A stretch of 64,000 nucleotides of DNA from Candidatus Copromonas faecavium (nom. illeg.) (GTDB lineage: Bacteria > Bacillota > Clostridia > Lachnospirales > Lachnospiraceae). Location: assembly GCA_018712915.1 (NCBI GenBank), contig DVGC01000025.1, forward strand, positions 29,344 through 93,343, read 5' to 3'. Of the stretch, positions 1 through 14,748 are shown one piece after another (the stretch's first letter is position 1; each line of letters begins with the position of its first letter). The position numbers and the translations under genes are program-made. The notes beneath the pieces were generated by a model. It was not told the DNA's origin, did not search any database, and saw only the letters and a program-made list of their open reading frames with translations.

Positions 1-491
1 GCTCCCACATGCTGGATTTCGCTGCACATCCGGACGCAGTCGCCGCAGAGGATACACTTGTTCATGTTGCGGACGATGGACGGCGAAGAATCATCAATGG
101 GATAGTCGGGCCGGTTGTTTTTAAAACGGATATTGTCCAGGCCAAACCGTCTTGCAAGAAACTGAAGCTGGCATTTCTGGTTTTTCTCGCAGACCGTACA
201 GTCCCTGCAGTGGGAAGCCAGAAGAAGCTCCAGGATCATTTTCCTGTGATGATGCAGCTTGGGGGTGTTGGTGCGGATCACCATCTTATCTTTCGGCGGT
301 GTGGAGCAGGAGGCGATGATGCCGCCATGTTCATCCTCCACCATGCACATCCGGCAGGCGCCGTAGATGGACAGATCCGTGTAGTAGCAGAAGGTCGGAA
401 TCGAGATACCGACTTTCCGGATGACCTGTAAAATGTTTTTCTCATCGGTAAACTCCGCGCGGAGACCGTCAATGATCATATATTTTGCCAT
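1..491 (-). CDS. hydA: NADH-dependent [FeFe] hydrogenase large subunit, N-terminal part (runs off window start)
   Basis: Reading the minus strand from ATG at 491 gives MAKYMIIDGLRAEFTDEKNILQVIRKVGISIPTFCYYTDLSIYGACRMCMVEDEHGG...HCRDCTVCEKNQKCQLQFLARRFG...MNKCILCGDCVRMCSEIQHVG: 2Fe-2S ferredoxin domain, His-Cys3 cluster motif and start of a 4Fe-4S domain. Adjacent to HydB/HydC-like genes. Confidence 0.85.
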   Translation of the reverse strand, partial: MAKYMIIDGLRAEFTDEKNILQVIRKVGISIPTFCYYTDLSIYGACRMCMVEDEHGGIIASCSTPPKDKMVIRTNTPKLHHHRKMILELLLASHCRDCTVCEKNQKCQLQFLARRFGLDNIRFKNNRPDYPIDDSSPSIVRNMNKCILCGDCVRMCSEIQHVG

Positions 492-503
492 GGCATTCCC
501 CTC

Positions 504-2402
504 CTATCCTTCCTTGACCGCACCGAAGGGACAGCCTTCCAGACAGGCGCGGCATTTGATGCATGTTTCCTGATTGATGACGTGAGGCTGCTTTACGGTG
601 CCGGAGATGGCTCCCACAGGGCACATCCGGGCGCATTTGGTACAGCCGCGGCAAAGCTCAGGATCAATCTGAAGGGAAATCAGGGCTTTGCACTGGCCGG
701 CGGGACATTTCTTGTCCACCACATGGGCCATGTACTCGTCACGGAAATATTTCAGGGTACTGCTGACCGGAGACGGAGCCGATTTTCCAAGGCCGCAGAG
801 CGCCGTCTCGGAAATGGTGGAGGACAAATCCTCCAGAAGCTCAATATGTTCCACTGTTCCCCGCCCCTCTACGATATCGGTAAGCAGCTCCAGCATCCGT
901 TTGGTGCCTTCTCTGCAGGGAACGCACTTTCCGCAGGATTCATTCTGGGTGAAGTTCATAAAGAATCTGGCTACTTCCACCATACAGCTCTGGTCATTCA
1001 TAACCACCAGGCCGCCGGAGCCGATCATGGCGCCAACCTTCTTTAAGGAATCGAAATCCAGATGGATATCCAGGTGATCTTCGGTGGCGCTGATGCAGAG
1101 ACAGCCGCCGGAGGGGCCGCCGATCTGGACCGCCTTGAATTTGCCGCCTTTGACGCCGCCGCCGATGTCGAAAATGATTTTTCTCAGAGTCGTTCCCATG
1201 GGAACTTCAATCAGGCCGGTATTGTTGACGTTTCCGGTCAGGGCAAAGGCTTTGGTTCCATGGTTGTTTTCCGGGCCGATGGTCTGATACCAGGCCGCGC
1301 CCCGGTTGATGATGGGAGCCACGTTGCAGTAGGTTTCCACGTTATTTAGTACGGTCGGTTTATCGAACAGGCCGTGCTCCACCGTGCGGGGCGGTTTGAC
1401 CCTTGGCATTCCTCTGTGGCCTTCGATGGAAGCAGTCAGGGCGCTTCCTTCGCCGCAGACGAAGGCACCGGCTCCCTGGCTGATTTTAATATCAAAATCG
1501 AAGCCGGAATTTAAGATGTTTTTGCCCAGAAGGCCTCTGGCCCTTGCTTTTTCGATGGCCAGGGAAAGCCGTTCCACGGCCAGAGGATATTCGGCCCGGA
1601 CGTAAATGTAGCCGTTATGGGCTCTGGTGGCAATGCCGGCGATGATCATGCCTTCAATCACACGATGAGGATCGCCCTCCATCATGGAGCGGTCCATGAA
1701 GGCACCGGGATCGCCTTCGTCTCCGTTGCAGACAATGTATTTTTCCGGTTCGGACTGGCGCAGCACCTGCTCCCATTTCTTTCCTGTGGGGAAACCGGCG
1801 CCGCCTCTGCCGCGAAGACCCGCATCTGAGATTTCCTTTACAATTCCTTCCGGCGTCATATCAAACAGAGCCTTGGCCACGGCACTGTAGCCGCCGACGG
1901 CGATATATTCGACGATGGATTCGGCGTTGATATGGCCGCAGTGCTCCAAAGCCACCCGCATCTGCTGCTTATAGAAGGGGATATCGTCCTGGCGCTGGTA
2001 GGGAATGCCGTCTTTATCCCGGTAAACCAGCCGGTCCACCACTTCATCGCCAAGAATACTGGTTTCGATGATTTCCTCACAGTCTTCCGGCTTTACCTTA
2101 ATATAAAGCCAGCCCATGGGTTCGATCCGGAGCAGCGGGCCCATCTCGCAAAAACCATGGCAGCCGCTTTTTTTCAGGCCGACGGAGTCTCCGTGGGGTT
2201 CTTTTTCCAGGGTAACGGCACAGTGGATGCCCTTTTCTTCCATCAGTTCCTTCATCCGGTCGAAAATCTTTAAGGAACCGCCGGCCACACAGCCGGTGCC
2301 GCCGCAGATTAAGATCTGCTTTTTCTGGGCATTCAGGGCCTTTCTGTATTCTTCCCGCCGCAGTTCCAGTTCTTCTCTGGTATTGATTCTTGTTATGCTC
2401 AT
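504..2402 (-). CDS. hydB: NuoF-like NAD(P)-linked hydrogenase/diaphorase subunit (HydB/HndC type)
   Basis: 632 aa with N-terminal thioredoxin-like 2Fe-2S region, NuoF core (GRGGAGFPTGKKW, GAGAFVCGEGSAL, ESCGKCVPCREGT) and two C-terminal CxxCxxCxxxCP ferredoxin motifs. ATGA overlap with the upstream gene. Confidence 0.9.
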   Translation of the reverse strand: MSITRINTREELELRREEYRKALNAQKKQILICGGTGCVAGGSLKIFDRMKELMEEKGIHCAVTLEKEPHGDSVGLKKSGCHGFCEMGPLLRIEPMGWLYIKVKPEDCEEIIETSILGDEVVDRLVYRDKDGIPYQRQDDIPFYKQQMRVALEHCGHINAESIVEYIAVGGYSAVAKALFDMTPEGIVKEISDAGLRGRGGAGFPTGKKWEQVLRQSEPEKYIVCNGDEGDPGAFMDRSMMEGDPHRVIEGMIIAGIATRAHNGYIYVRAEYPLAVERLSLAIEKARARGLLGKNILNSGFDFDIKISQGAGAFVCGEGSALTASIEGHRGMPRVKPPRTVEHGLFDKPTVLNNVETYCNVAPIINRGAAWYQTIGPENNHGTKAFALTGNVNNTGLIEVPMGTTLRKIIFDIGGGVKGGKFKAVQIGGPSGGCLCISATEDHLDIHLDFDSLKKVGAMIGSGGLVVMNDQSCMVEVARFFMNFTQNESCGKCVPCREGTKRMLELLTDIVEGRGTVEHIELLEDLSSTISETALCGLGKSAPSPVSSTLKYFRDEYMAHVVDKKCPAGQCKALISLQIDPELCRGCTKCARMCPVGAISGTVKQPHVINQETCIKCRACLEGCPFGAVKEG

Positions 2403-2884
2403 GGACAGAGGCCCTCCTCTTTTCGGATTTGCTCGATGATTTCCCTTGCCTTTTCCGGCGTCATGGCCGGGTGGACATGGTCGTTGACCGTGCAGACGGG
2501 AGCCAGTCCGCAGGCACCCAGACAGGATACGGTTTCTACCGTAAACAGCATGTCATCGGTGGTTGGCTTTTTGTCGGTGACGCCAAGAATGCTTCGGATT
2601 TCTTCCAGTATCGGGACGGATTTTCTCACGTGACAGGCAGTACCGTCGCAGATCTTAATGATATATTTTCCCTTTGGCTCCAGGGAGAAATTCTCATAAA
2701 AGGTGGCGACACCATAGATGTTGGCCTGGCTGATGCCCAGCTTCTTAGCCACATAGATTAACGCATCCTGAGGCAGATAATGATATTCTTTTTGGATATC
2801 CTGCATGATGCCAATAACCAGGGTGGGATCGTAATCATGGGCTTTCAAAATTTCGTCAAGGGTCTCGGTGCTTGTCGGACTCAA
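2399..2884 (-). CDS. hydC: NuoE-like thioredoxin-fold 2Fe-2S subunit (HydC/HndA type), TTG start
   Basis: 161 aa; CDGTACHVRKS...CLGACGLAPVCTVND motif; AAGGAG upstream of a TTG start. Confidence 0.88.
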   Translation of the reverse strand: MSPTSTETLDEILKAHDYDPTLVIGIMQDIQKEYHYLPQDALIYVAKKLGISQANIYGVATFYENFSLEPKGKYIIKICDGTACHVRKSVPILEEIRSILGVTDKKPTTDDMLFTVETVSCLGACGLAPVCTVNDHVHPAMTPEKAREIIEQIRKEEGLCP

Positions 2885-3077
2885 TATACCAGCTCCTTTC
2901 CTTATTTTAATGGGAATGCCGGAATTCGCTTCCGGCGTTCCTAATGGACTGTTTTACAATTGTTAATTTTACCACAATCGCTGCTGAAAACACAATAGTA
3001 TTTGTGGATAATAAACAAAAGATAAACATGGGGTTCAGTATAGAATCTTCAAATCTGGGAAAAAAGGAATTTTTTTC

Positions 3078-3106
3078 TTGACTTATTGACTTTGGCGTGT
3101 TAAGAT
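3078..3106 (+). promoter_or_regulatory. Promoter of rpoBC: TTGACT-17 bp-TAAGAT
   Basis: TTGACT at 3078-3083 and TAAGAT at 3101-3106 with exactly 17 bp between. This places the TSS downstream of the ORF-track start at 3105. Confidence 0.75.
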
Positions 3107-3200
3107 GAGAAATGCACTATTGTGGTATCTTGTGCCTTATGGTACCATTATGCCCAAAAACAGGATTGAAATAGAGAAAGAAAACAGGGGTGAAACGTCA

Positions 3201-6200
3201 ATGGAGAAAAGCAGAATACGTCCGGTTCCGGCCGGAAAAGGCGTAAGAATGAGCTACTCAAGACAGAAGGAAGTTCTTGAGATGCCCAACCTGATCGAAA
3301 TCCAGAAGGATTCCTATCAGTGGTTCCTGGACGAAGGCCTGAAGGAGGTCTTTGAGGATATCTCCCCAATCGCGGACTTTGCCGGTCATCTGAGCCTGGA
3401 GTTTGTGGACTTCACGTTATGCCGGGATGACATTAAGTATACGATTGAGGAGTGCAAAGAGCGGGATGCTACTTACGCCGCGCCTTTGAAAGTAAAGGTA
3501 AGACTCTGCAACAAAGATAAAGACGAAATCAATGAACACGAGATTTTCATGGGTGATCTGCCGTTGATGACCGATACGGGTTCCTTCGTGATTAATGGCG
3601 CGGAACGTGTTATTGTAAGCCAGCTGGTTCGCTCCCCTGGAATTTATTATGGAATCGACCGTGACAAAATCGGTAAAGAGCTTTTTTCCTGCACCGTAAT
3701 CCCCAATCGCGGCGCATGGCTGGAGTATGAAACGGATTCCAACGACGTCTTTTATGTCCGTGTGGACCGTACAAGAAAGGTGCCCGTAACCGTTCTGGTG
3801 CGTGCCCTCGGCTATGGAACCAATGCGGAGATTACCGAGCTGTTCGGTGAGGAACCGAAGATCACGGCCTGCTTCGGCAAGGATCCTTCTGATAACTATC
3901 AGGACGGCCTGCTGGAGCTGTATAAAAAGATCCGTCCCGGTGAGCCGCTTTCCGTGGACAGTGCGGAGAGCCTTTTAAACAGCATGTTCTTCGACCCCAG
4001 AAGATACGACCTGGCAAAGGTGGGACGGTATAAATTCAATAAGAAGCTGCACTTTAAAAACCGCCTGACCGGACAGATTGCGGCTGAAGATGTGGTAGAC
4101 GTTACGACCGGAGAGATCCTGGCAGAGGCCGGAAAGGCCATGACTAAGGAGCAGGCCACAGCCATTCAGAACGCTGCAATTCCTTATGTGTGGGTTCAGA
4201 CAGAGGAAAGACGGGTTAAGGTTCTTTCCAATATGATGGTGGATCTGGCTCATTATGTGACCTTTGATCCGGAGGAAGCCGGCGTAACGGAGATGGTATT
4301 TTATCCGGCCCTTGCGGAGCTTCTGGAGAAGGCGGACGGTCTGTCTGAGGAAGAATTAAAGGCAGAGATTCACCGCCATATCCACGACCTGATTCCGAAG
4401 CACATTACGAAGGAAGATATCCTTGCTTCCATTAACTATAATATGCATCTGGAGTACGGAATCGGAACAAAGGATGATATCGATCATCTTGGAAACAGAA
4501 GAATCCGTGCCGTGGGCGAACTGCTGCAGAACCAGTACCGCATCGGTCTTTCCAGAATGGAGCGTGTGGTAAGAGAGCGGATGACCACCCAGGATATGGA
4601 TGGAATTACGCCGCAGTCCTTAATCAACATCAAGCCGGTGACGGCGGCGGTGAAGGAGTTCTTCGGTAGCTCTCAGCTGTCCCAGTTCATGGACCAGAAC
4701 AACCCGCTGTCTGAGCTGACCCATAAGAGACGTCTTTCCGCCCTGGGACCGGGAGGTCTTTCCAGAGACCGTGCCGGATTCGAGGTTCGAGATGTTCATT
4801 ATACGCACTACGGCAGAATGTGCCCCATCGAGACGCCTGAAGGTCCCAACATCGGTCTGATCAACTCTCTGGCGACCTATGCGAGAGTCAACCAGTACGG
4901 CTTTGTGGAAGCGCCCTACCGTGTCATCGACAAGACCGATCCGGCCAACCCCAGAGTCACCGATGAGGTCATCTATCTGACGGCCGATGAGGAAGATAAT
5001 TACGTAGTGGCTCAGGCCAATGAGCCGCTGGACGAGGAAGGCCACTTCATTCACAACAACATTTCCGGACGGTTCCGCGAGGAAACCTCTTCCTTCCAGA
5101 AGCGTTCGGTGGATTTGATGGACGTATCCCCGAAGATGGTATTCTCCGTGGCGACTTCCATGATTCCCTTCCTGGAGAACGACGACGCCAACCGTGCCCT
5201 GATGGGTTCCAACATGCAGCGTCAGGCCGTTCCCCTTCTGACAACGGAAGCTCCTGTTGTAGGAACGGGTATTGAAGGAAAGGCGGCCGTGGACTCCGGC
5301 GTCTGCGTTCTTGCGAAGAATGCCGGAGTGGTGGAGCGTTCCGCTTCCAATGAGATTATTATTAAGCGTGATTCGGACGGCAACCGGGATGTGTACCGTC
5401 TGACCAAGTTTAAGAGAAGCAACCAGAGCAACTGCTATAACCAGAAGCCCATCGTCTACAAAGGTGACCATGTGGAAAAGGGCGAGGTAATTGCAGACGG
5501 CCCGTCCACCAAGAACGGTGAGATCGCCCTGGGAAAGAACCCCTTAATCGGCTTCATGACCTGGGAGGGATACAACTACGAGGATGCGGTTCTGTTAAGC
5601 GAGAAGCTGGTGCAGGACGATGTTTATACCTCTGTCCATATCGAGGAATATGAGGCAGAATCCAGAGACACCAAACTGGGACCGGAGGAAATTACAAGAG
5701 ACGTTCCCGGCGTGGGCGAGGATGCCTTAAAGGATCTGGATGAGAGAGGAATCATCCGCATCGGCGCGGAGGTTCGTGCCGGTGATATCCTTGTGGGTAA
5801 GGTAACTCCCAAGGGAGAGACAGAGCTGACTGCCGAGGAGCGGCTGTTAAGAGCTATTTTCGGTGAGAAGGCAAGAGAAGTCCGCGATACTTCCTTAAAG
5901 GTGCCCCACGGCGCTTACGGAATCGTTGTGGATGCGAGAGTATTTACAAGAGAAAACGGCGATGAACTGGCTCCCGGCGTGAACCAGACCGTCCGTATCT
6001 ATATTGCGCAGAAGAGAAAGATTTCCGTGGGCGACAAGATGGCCGGCCGTCACGGAAACAAGGGTGTGGTGTCCCGTGTGCTTCCGGTGGAGGATATGCC
6101 CTTCCTTCCCAACGGACGTCCGCTGGATATCGTGCTGAACCCCCTGGGTGTGCCGTCCCGTATGAATATCGGACAGGTGCTGGAGATTCACTTGAGCCTG

Positions 6201-7076
6201 GCCGCCAAGGCCCTTGGCTTTAATGTATCCACGCCGGTTTTTGACGGTGCGGATGAGAACGACATTCAGGATACGCTGGAGCTGGCCAACGACTATGTAA
6301 ATATGGAATGGGATGCGTTCCAGGAGAAATATAAGGCTCTGGTGAAGCCGGAGGTTATGGAGTATCTGGGAGAGCATCTGGATCATCGTGCGCTCTGGAA
6401 GGGCGTTCCAATCCAGAGAGATGGAAAAGTCCTCTTAAGAGACGGACGGACCGGAGAATACTTCGACAGTCCGACCACCATCGGTCACATGCATTACTTA
6501 AAGCTTCACCATCTGGTAGATGATAAGATTCATGCCCGTTCCACCGGCCCATATGCCCTGGTAACCCAGCAGCCCTTAGGCGGCAAGGCCCAGTTCGGCG
6601 GACAGCGGTTCGGTGAGATGGAGGTTTGGGCTCTGGAGGCTTATGGTGCATCCTACACACTGCAGGAGATCCTGACTGTGAAGTCCGACGATGTGGTGGG
6701 ACGTGTAAAGACCTATGAGGCCATTATCAAGGGAGAGAATATTCCGGAGCCGGGTATCCCCGAGTCCTTCAAGGTACTGCTGAAGGAGCTTCAGTCCCTG
6801 GGACTGGATGTGCGTGTGCTGCGTGACAACGGCGAGGAGGTCGACATGTCTGAGAACATCGACTACTCCGACACCAATTACGATCTGCGCTCCATCATCG
6901 AAGGCGACAGAAGCTACAGCGACAAGGGAGAAAACCTGGGCGATTATGGCTTCCAGAAGCAGGAGTTCAAAGGCGAAGAGCTTGTGGACGTGGAGGATGA
7001 TGATTATACGGAGGATTCTTCGGACGACGATTATATCAACGATGAATACACCGAACATGACGCCGATGAGATTTAA
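3201..7076 (+). CDS. rpoB: DNA-directed RNA polymerase subunit beta
   Basis: [51 protein letters not shown]...; [54 protein letters not shown]. Start moved from 3105 to 3201 on homology and promoter position. Confidence 0.98.
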   Translation: MEKSRIRPVPAGKGVRMSYSRQKEVLEMPNLIEIQKDSYQWFLDEGLKEVFEDISPIADFAGHLSLEFVDFTLCRDDIKYTIEECKERDATYAAPLKVKVRLCNKDKDEINEHEIFMGDLPLMTDTGSFVINGAERVIVSQLVRSPGIYYGIDRDKIGKELFSCTVIPNRGAWLEYETDSNDVFYVRVDRTRKVPVTVLVRALGYGTNAEITELFGEEPKITACFGKDPSDNYQDGLLELYKKIRPGEPLSVDSAESLLNSMFFDPRRYDLAKVGRYKFNKKLHFKNRLTGQIAAEDVVDVTTGEILAEAGKAMTKEQATAIQNAAIPYVWVQTEERRVKVLSNMMVDLAHYVTFDPEEAGVTEMVFYPALAELLEKADGLSEEELKAEIHRHIHDLIPKHITKEDILASINYNMHLEYGIGTKDDIDHLGNRRIRAVGELLQNQYRIGLSRMERVVRERMTTQDMDGITPQSLINIKPVTAAVKEFFGSSQLSQFMDQNNPLSELTHKRRLSALGPGGLSRDRAGFEVRDVHYTHYGRMCPIETPEGPNIGLINSLATYARVNQYGFVEAPYRVIDKTDPANPRVTDEVIYLTADEEDNYVVAQANEPLDEEGHFIHNNISGRFREETSSFQKRSVDLMDVSPKMVFSVATSMIPFLENDDANRALMGSNMQRQAVPLLTTEAPVVGTGIEGKAAVDSGVCVLAKNAGVVERSASNEIIIKRDSDGNRDVYRLTKFKRSNQSNCYNQKPIVYKGDHVEKGEVIADGPSTKNGEIALGKNPLIGFMTWEGYNYEDAVLLSEKLVQDDVYTSVHIEEYEAESRDTKLGPEEITRDVPGVGEDALKDLDERGIIRIGAEVRAGDILVGKVTPKGETELTAEERLLRAIFGEKAREVRDTSLKVPHGAYGIVVDARVFTRENGDELAPGVNQTVRIYIAQKRKISVGDKMAGRHGNKGVVSRVLPVEDMPFLPNGRPLDIVLNPLGVPSRMNIGQVLEIHLSLAAKALGFNVSTPVFDGADENDIQDTLELANDYVNMEWDAFQEKYKALVKPEVMEYLGEHLDHRALWKGVPIQRDGKVLLRDGRTGEYFDSPTTIGHMHYLKLHHLVDDKIHARSTGPYALVTQQPLGGKAQFGGQRFGEMEVWALEAYGASYTLQEILTVKSDDVVGRVKTYEAIIKGENIPEPGIPESFKVLLKELQSLGLDVRVLRDNGEEVDMSENIDYSDTNYDLRSIIEGDRSYSDKGENLGDYGFQKQEFKGEELVDVEDDDYTEDSSDDDYINDEYTEHDADEI

Positions 7077-7097
7077 TAATAGAAGGGAGTACCGTTC

Positions 7098-10754
<3,657 letters not shown>

Positions 10755-10780
10755 ACATCTGAAATAAATACGCAGGATAG

Positions 10781-10811
10781 CAGCGAGGGAAGAAGGATTC
10801 CCTCGCTGTTG
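10781..10811 (+). terminator. Intrinsic terminator-like hairpin after rpoC
   Basis: AGCGAGGGA-agaaggat-TCCCTCGCT followed by GTTGT. T tract is weak. Confidence 0.6.
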
Positions 10812-10844
10812 TACGTTATGGGGAGTTAGAAAAGGGAAACTATT

Positions 10845-12011
10845 ATGATAACAGTATTATCGCATTTATTTATTAAGGACAGGGAGCACCTGGAAGACGG
10901 GGGAGTCAGAAGGGCCTATGGAATGCTGTGCAGCATTGTGGGAATCCTTTTGAATGTGCTTTTATTTGCAGGCAAATATCTGGCCGGTGTTTTAAGCGGC
11001 TCCATCGCTGTCACCGCAGATGCCTTCAACAACCTGTCAGATGCCGGTTCCTCCTTTATTACGCTGGTGGGATTCCGGTTTTCCGGGATGAAGGCGGATG
11101 CCGACCATCCGTTTGGCCATGGAAGGATTGAGTACATATCCGGTTTCGGAGTCTCCGTGGTGATTATTCTGATGGGCGTTGAGCTGCTGAAAACCTCGGT
11201 GGAAAAAATCCTTCATCCGGAACCGGTCAATGCAGGCCTTCTTCCGGCGGCTATCCTGGTGGCCTCCATCTGTGTGAAGCTGTACATGGCCTTTTACAAC
11301 CGGAAAATCGGAAAGAAAATTGACTCAGAGGCCATGAAAGCGGCCGGCATGGACAGCCTCAGTGATTCGGCGGCCACGGCAGCTGTTTTGCTTTCCATGG
11401 GAGTAGGATATTTTACAGGACTTCAGATTGACGGCTGGTGCGGATGCCTGGTGGCCTGCTTCGTTCTGTATGCCGGTTATGGAGCTGCCAGGGATACGCT
11501 GAATCCCCTTCTTGGACAGCCGCCGTCCAGGGAATACGTGGAACAGATTAAGGAAATCGTTATGAGCCATCCGGGGATCCTGGGAATCCATGATCTGGTG
11601 GTTCATGATTATGGTCCCGGAAGAAGGATGGTGTCCCTTCATGGGGAAGTATCCGGAAACGGCGATATTTTTGAAATTCATGACATGATAGACCGGATTG
11701 AGAAGGAACTGAATCAGAAAATGGGCTGCGAGGCCGTGATTCACATGGATCCGGTGGAGGCGGACAATGAGGTCGTGACGGAAACGAAACAGGAACTGAC
11801 CGCTCTGATTGCCGGCTCCTATCCTCAGGTATCCATCCATGATTTCCGAATGGTCCAGGGACCCACGCATACAAATTTAATATTTGACGCGGTGGTGCCT
11901 TACGGTTATGATAAGAGTGATGAGGACGTGAAACGGGGAATCGAGAACCTGGTGACGGAACACTGGAAGAATTATTTTGCCGTGGTTCAGGTGGAGCAGT
12001 CCTACGTATAG
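10845..12011 (+). CDS. Cation diffusion facilitator family transporter
   Basis: 388 aa; multi-TM, DAFNNLSDAGSS, ADHPFGHGRIEYI, C-terminal CDF cytoplasmic domain. Confidence 0.9.
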   Translation: MITVLSHLFIKDREHLEDGGVRRAYGMLCSIVGILLNVLLFAGKYLAGVLSGSIAVTADAFNNLSDAGSSFITLVGFRFSGMKADADHPFGHGRIEYISGFGVSVVIILMGVELLKTSVEKILHPEPVNAGLLPAAILVASICVKLYMAFYNRKIGKKIDSEAMKAAGMDSLSDSAATAAVLLSMGVGYFTGLQIDGWCGCLVACFVLYAGYGAARDTLNPLLGQPPSREYVEQIKEIVMSHPGILGIHDLVVHDYGPGRRMVSLHGEVSGNGDIFEIHDMIDRIEKELNQKMGCEAVIHMDPVEADNEVVTETKQELTALIAGSYPQVSIHDFRMVQGPTHTNLIFDAVVPYGYDKSDEDVKRGIENLVTEHWKNYFAVVQVEQSYV

Positions 12012-12018
12012 GAGGGGA

Positions 12019-13290
12019 ATGAAAATGAACGAGAACATTACGGTTTATCAGGGAAAAAGACCGGGAGGAATGCCGCCGGCTTTTCTGGATGCTGACGCTG
12101 CAAAGCGTGTGAGAAACTTTCATCAATCTTTGGAGGAGTACGAGAAGACGCCGCTGGTTTCGCTGGATTCCATGGCCAAAAGACTGGGCCTTGGAGGCAT
12201 CTACGTAAAGAATGAATCCAAGCGGTTTGGGCTTAATGCGTTTAAAGCGCTGGGAGCTTCCTACGCGATTCATGAGCTTCTGCTTAAGGAAGCAGAGGCG
12301 GAAGACGGGAAAGGGACCGGTATTTCCGGAAACGGAGCCTGCGGCAAAGAGACGGGCGGCAGCCGGAAGAAGGAAGAACAGGCGGGAAAGAGCGGACAGC
12401 CTGGGGACGGGCAGACCGTTCATCCTGCGTTCCCTGGCGGAAAAGGAAAGGTATTTGTGACGGCAACCGACGGAAACCACGGAAAAGGCGTGGCCTGGTC
12501 TGCCTGGAAGGCCGGAGGAAGGGCTTTTGTGTTTATGCCCAAGGGATCCAGAGAATGCCGGGTGGAGGCGATTGCGGCCATCGGAGAGACAAAGGTGACG
12601 GTGACGGACTGGAATTACGATGATACCGTACGGTATGCCTGGAATTTTGCCCGGGAAAACGGCTATTATTTTATTCAGGACACCGGATTTGACGGATACA
12701 CGGAAATTCCCAACCTGATTGGTCAGGGATACCTGACGATGATTGAAGAGGCGCTGGAACAGCTGGCAGAATACGGGGTGGAGAGACCGACCCATGTGTT
12801 TCTGCAGGCAGGTGTGGGCACCATGGCCGGGGCGGTGCTGGGATATCTGGCCAACCGGTATCAGGAGAAGCTTCCGACGGTATCCATTGTGGAGGCAGAT
12901 GAATCGGCCTGCGTGCTGGCTTCCGCAAAGGCAGGGGAGCGGGCAGCCATTGGCGGCAACCCTCAGACGGTGATGGCCGGATTAAACTGCGGAGAGGTAA
13001 GCATCTGCGTCTGGCCGATTCTCAGAGACTTCGCCAGCTTTTATATTTCCTGTCCTGACTGGGTGACAGAGCTGGGAATGCGGACCTATGCGCATCCGGA
13101 AGGAACGGATCAGCCGGTGATTTCCGGGGAATCGGGAGCTGTCGGCCTGGGTCTTATCATGAGCCTCTGCGAAAAAGCGGAATATGAAGAGAGCAGAAAG
13201 GCCATGGGTCTGGATGAAAACTCCAGGATTTTACTGATTTCCACGGAAGGAAACACGGATCCGGAGCATTACGAAGCAGTTACGAAGTAA
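12019..13290 (+). CDS. dpaL: Diaminopropionate ammonia-lyase (PLP, fold type II)
   Basis: NESKRFGLNAFKALGASYAIHELL; TATDGNHGKGVAWSAW; LQAGVGTMAGAVLGYL; SGESGAVGLG; STEGNTDPEHY. Start assigned to MKMNENI rather than ORF start 11977. Confidence 0.92.
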   Translation: MKMNENITVYQGKRPGGMPPAFLDADAAKRVRNFHQSLEEYEKTPLVSLDSMAKRLGLGGIYVKNESKRFGLNAFKALGASYAIHELLLKEAEAEDGKGTGISGNGACGKETGGSRKKEEQAGKSGQPGDGQTVHPAFPGGKGKVFVTATDGNHGKGVAWSAWKAGGRAFVFMPKGSRECRVEAIAAIGETKVTVTDWNYDDTVRYAWNFARENGYYFIQDTGFDGYTEIPNLIGQGYLTMIEEALEQLAEYGVERPTHVFLQAGVGTMAGAVLGYLANRYQEKLPTVSIVEADESACVLASAKAGERAAIGGNPQTVMAGLNCGEVSICVWPILRDFASFYISCPDWVTELGMRTYAHPEGTDQPVISGESGAVGLGLIMSLCEKAEYEESRKAMGLDENSRILLISTEGNTDPEHYEAVTK

Positions 13291-13443
13291 TAGTTTGAAA
13301 TTGGTTTCCAGGCCGCCTTCTGGATACGTGGTTCGTTTCTTTATTTCTTCATCTTTGTTTCTTTTTTGAGAAAACAGTTGTCTGATGTTTGAAAAAATGA
13401 TATTCTATAGCTATGTAATCAGGCAAAAAGGAGGAATCTGCTT

Positions 13444-14475
13444 ATGAAAAAGTGGAAAGCAGCACTGGCGGTTATCCCGATGACAGCTGCTCTGTCGTTT
13501 CCGGCATTTGCAGGCGAATGGCATCTGGATATGAACGGCTGGTGGTACGAAACTGACGATGGCGCCTACTACCGGAATGGCTGGCAGTGGATTGATGGAA
13601 ACCAGGATGGCTGGGCAGAGTGCTATTATTTCAACAATCAGGGCTATGTGTCCGTGCGGACCAGACAGGTGGATGGCTGGGAAGTGAATGAAGACGGCGC
13701 ATGGACGGTGGATGGTGAGATTCAGCGCAAGTATGTTCCGGTTCCGGGAATGGAAAATGATCCGGCGGCTGTAGAGGCATACCGGACGGCCTACGAAAAG
13801 AATGAAAATCTGACCACGGCCGATGTGGATGCCAACTACGTGATGACCATGGAGATGGAAGGCGTTTCTCTGGATATCGGAATGAACATGAATATGAAGA
13901 TGCGCGGGCTGGATGGAAATAATCTGGAGTTCCTGGCGGAAGGCACTATGACCATGCTTGGCGCGGAAATTCCCATGACCATGTTCTATACGGATGGTTA
14001 TATGTATACGGATGCCATGGGAGAGAAGAGCCGGCAGCCTATGGAGGCAATGGAAGCGGTGGCCCAGGCCAACAGCACGGTTTCCTCCGGTGTAGATATG
14101 GATTTGTCTGTTATGCGAGGAATGCGGATGCGGGAGGAAAATGGAAAGACGATCATTTCCTTCTCCATGGATCCGGTTATGATGAATTCCGTCATGAATT
14201 CTATGATGCTGGATATGAGCGCCTATGAGGAGCTGGGAGTGGATGCTTCTTATCAGCTGAATTCCTGCAGCGGAGAGATGGTCATCAACAGTGAAGGCTA
14301 TTATGAGAGCATGGTTCTCAATATGGATATGGGAATGGATATGTCCGCAGAAGGAGAAACGCTCCATGTTGTTTACAAGCTCAATATGGATATGACTTAT
14401 AACAATCCTGGACAGGAGGTTTCCTTTACGCTTCCATCCACGGAAGGATACCAGGATGCCTACTATACGGTATAA
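13444..14475 (+). CDS. Secreted Met-rich protein with N-terminal cell-wall/glucan-binding-like repeats
   Basis: Signal peptide MKKWKAALAVIPMTAALSFPAFAG, then GEWHLDMNGWWYETDDGAYYRNGWQWIDGNQDGWAECYYFNNQGY repeats, then a Met-rich domain resembling DUF6612-type lipoprotein domains. Confidence 0.7.
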   Translation: MKKWKAALAVIPMTAALSFPAFAGEWHLDMNGWWYETDDGAYYRNGWQWIDGNQDGWAECYYFNNQGYVSVRTRQVDGWEVNEDGAWTVDGEIQRKYVPVPGMENDPAAVEAYRTAYEKNENLTTADVDANYVMTMEMEGVSLDIGMNMNMKMRGLDGNNLEFLAEGTMTMLGAEIPMTMFYTDGYMYTDAMGEKSRQPMEAMEAVAQANSTVSSGVDMDLSVMRGMRMREENGKTIISFSMDPVMMNSVMNSMMLDMSAYEELGVDASYQLNSCSGEMVINSEGYYESMVLNMDMGMDMSAEGETLHVVYKLNMDMTYNNPGQEVSFTLPSTEGYQDAYYTV

Positions 14476-14611
14476 GGACCGGCAGATGGCGGAAAAATAC
14501 TCCGCCAGGAGGCATACAACGATAGAAACGGAATAACAGAAAGACCGGAACGAAGTGAGGCTGCGGGGTAAGCTCTGCGGCGGATCGGTTTCCGGAGAGA
14601 TGAAGATGGGG

Positions 14612-14639
14612 CAGGCCGTCTGCGAAAGCAGGCGGCCTG
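14612..14639 (+). terminator. GNRA-capped hairpin, possible terminator
   Basis: CAGGCCGTCTGC-gaaa-GCAGGCGGCCTG followed by TTTGCTG. One G-T wobble; weak T tract. Confidence 0.4.
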
Positions 14640-14748
14640 TTTGCTGTCTAAACCACCACAAATAGCCATGAAAGCGGCAGCTTAGCCCGGAACCGAAGAA
14701 GCAAGACAGGCATATACTGGCAGTAAGCGAAACTGCGGGAGAAGGAAT

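Noticed and set aside
3105-3200. N-terminal extension of RpoB ([20 protein letters not shown]...)
   Set aside because: The TAAGAT -10 element lies at 3101-3106, so the TSS would be downstream of that ATG; the conserved RpoB start is at 3201.
4620-5471. 283-aa minus-strand ORF inside rpoB
   Set aside because: Antisense to highly conserved rpoB; no start context.
11560-12795. 411-aa minus-strand ORF over the CDF and dpaL genes
   Set aside because: Spans two well-supported + strand genes; low-complexity P/S/R composition typical of antisense reading.
13411-14661. 416-aa minus-strand ORF, His-rich
   Set aside because: Antisense shadow of the Met-rich gene at 13444: ATG codons read as CAT (His) on the other strand. 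No RBS or family signal.
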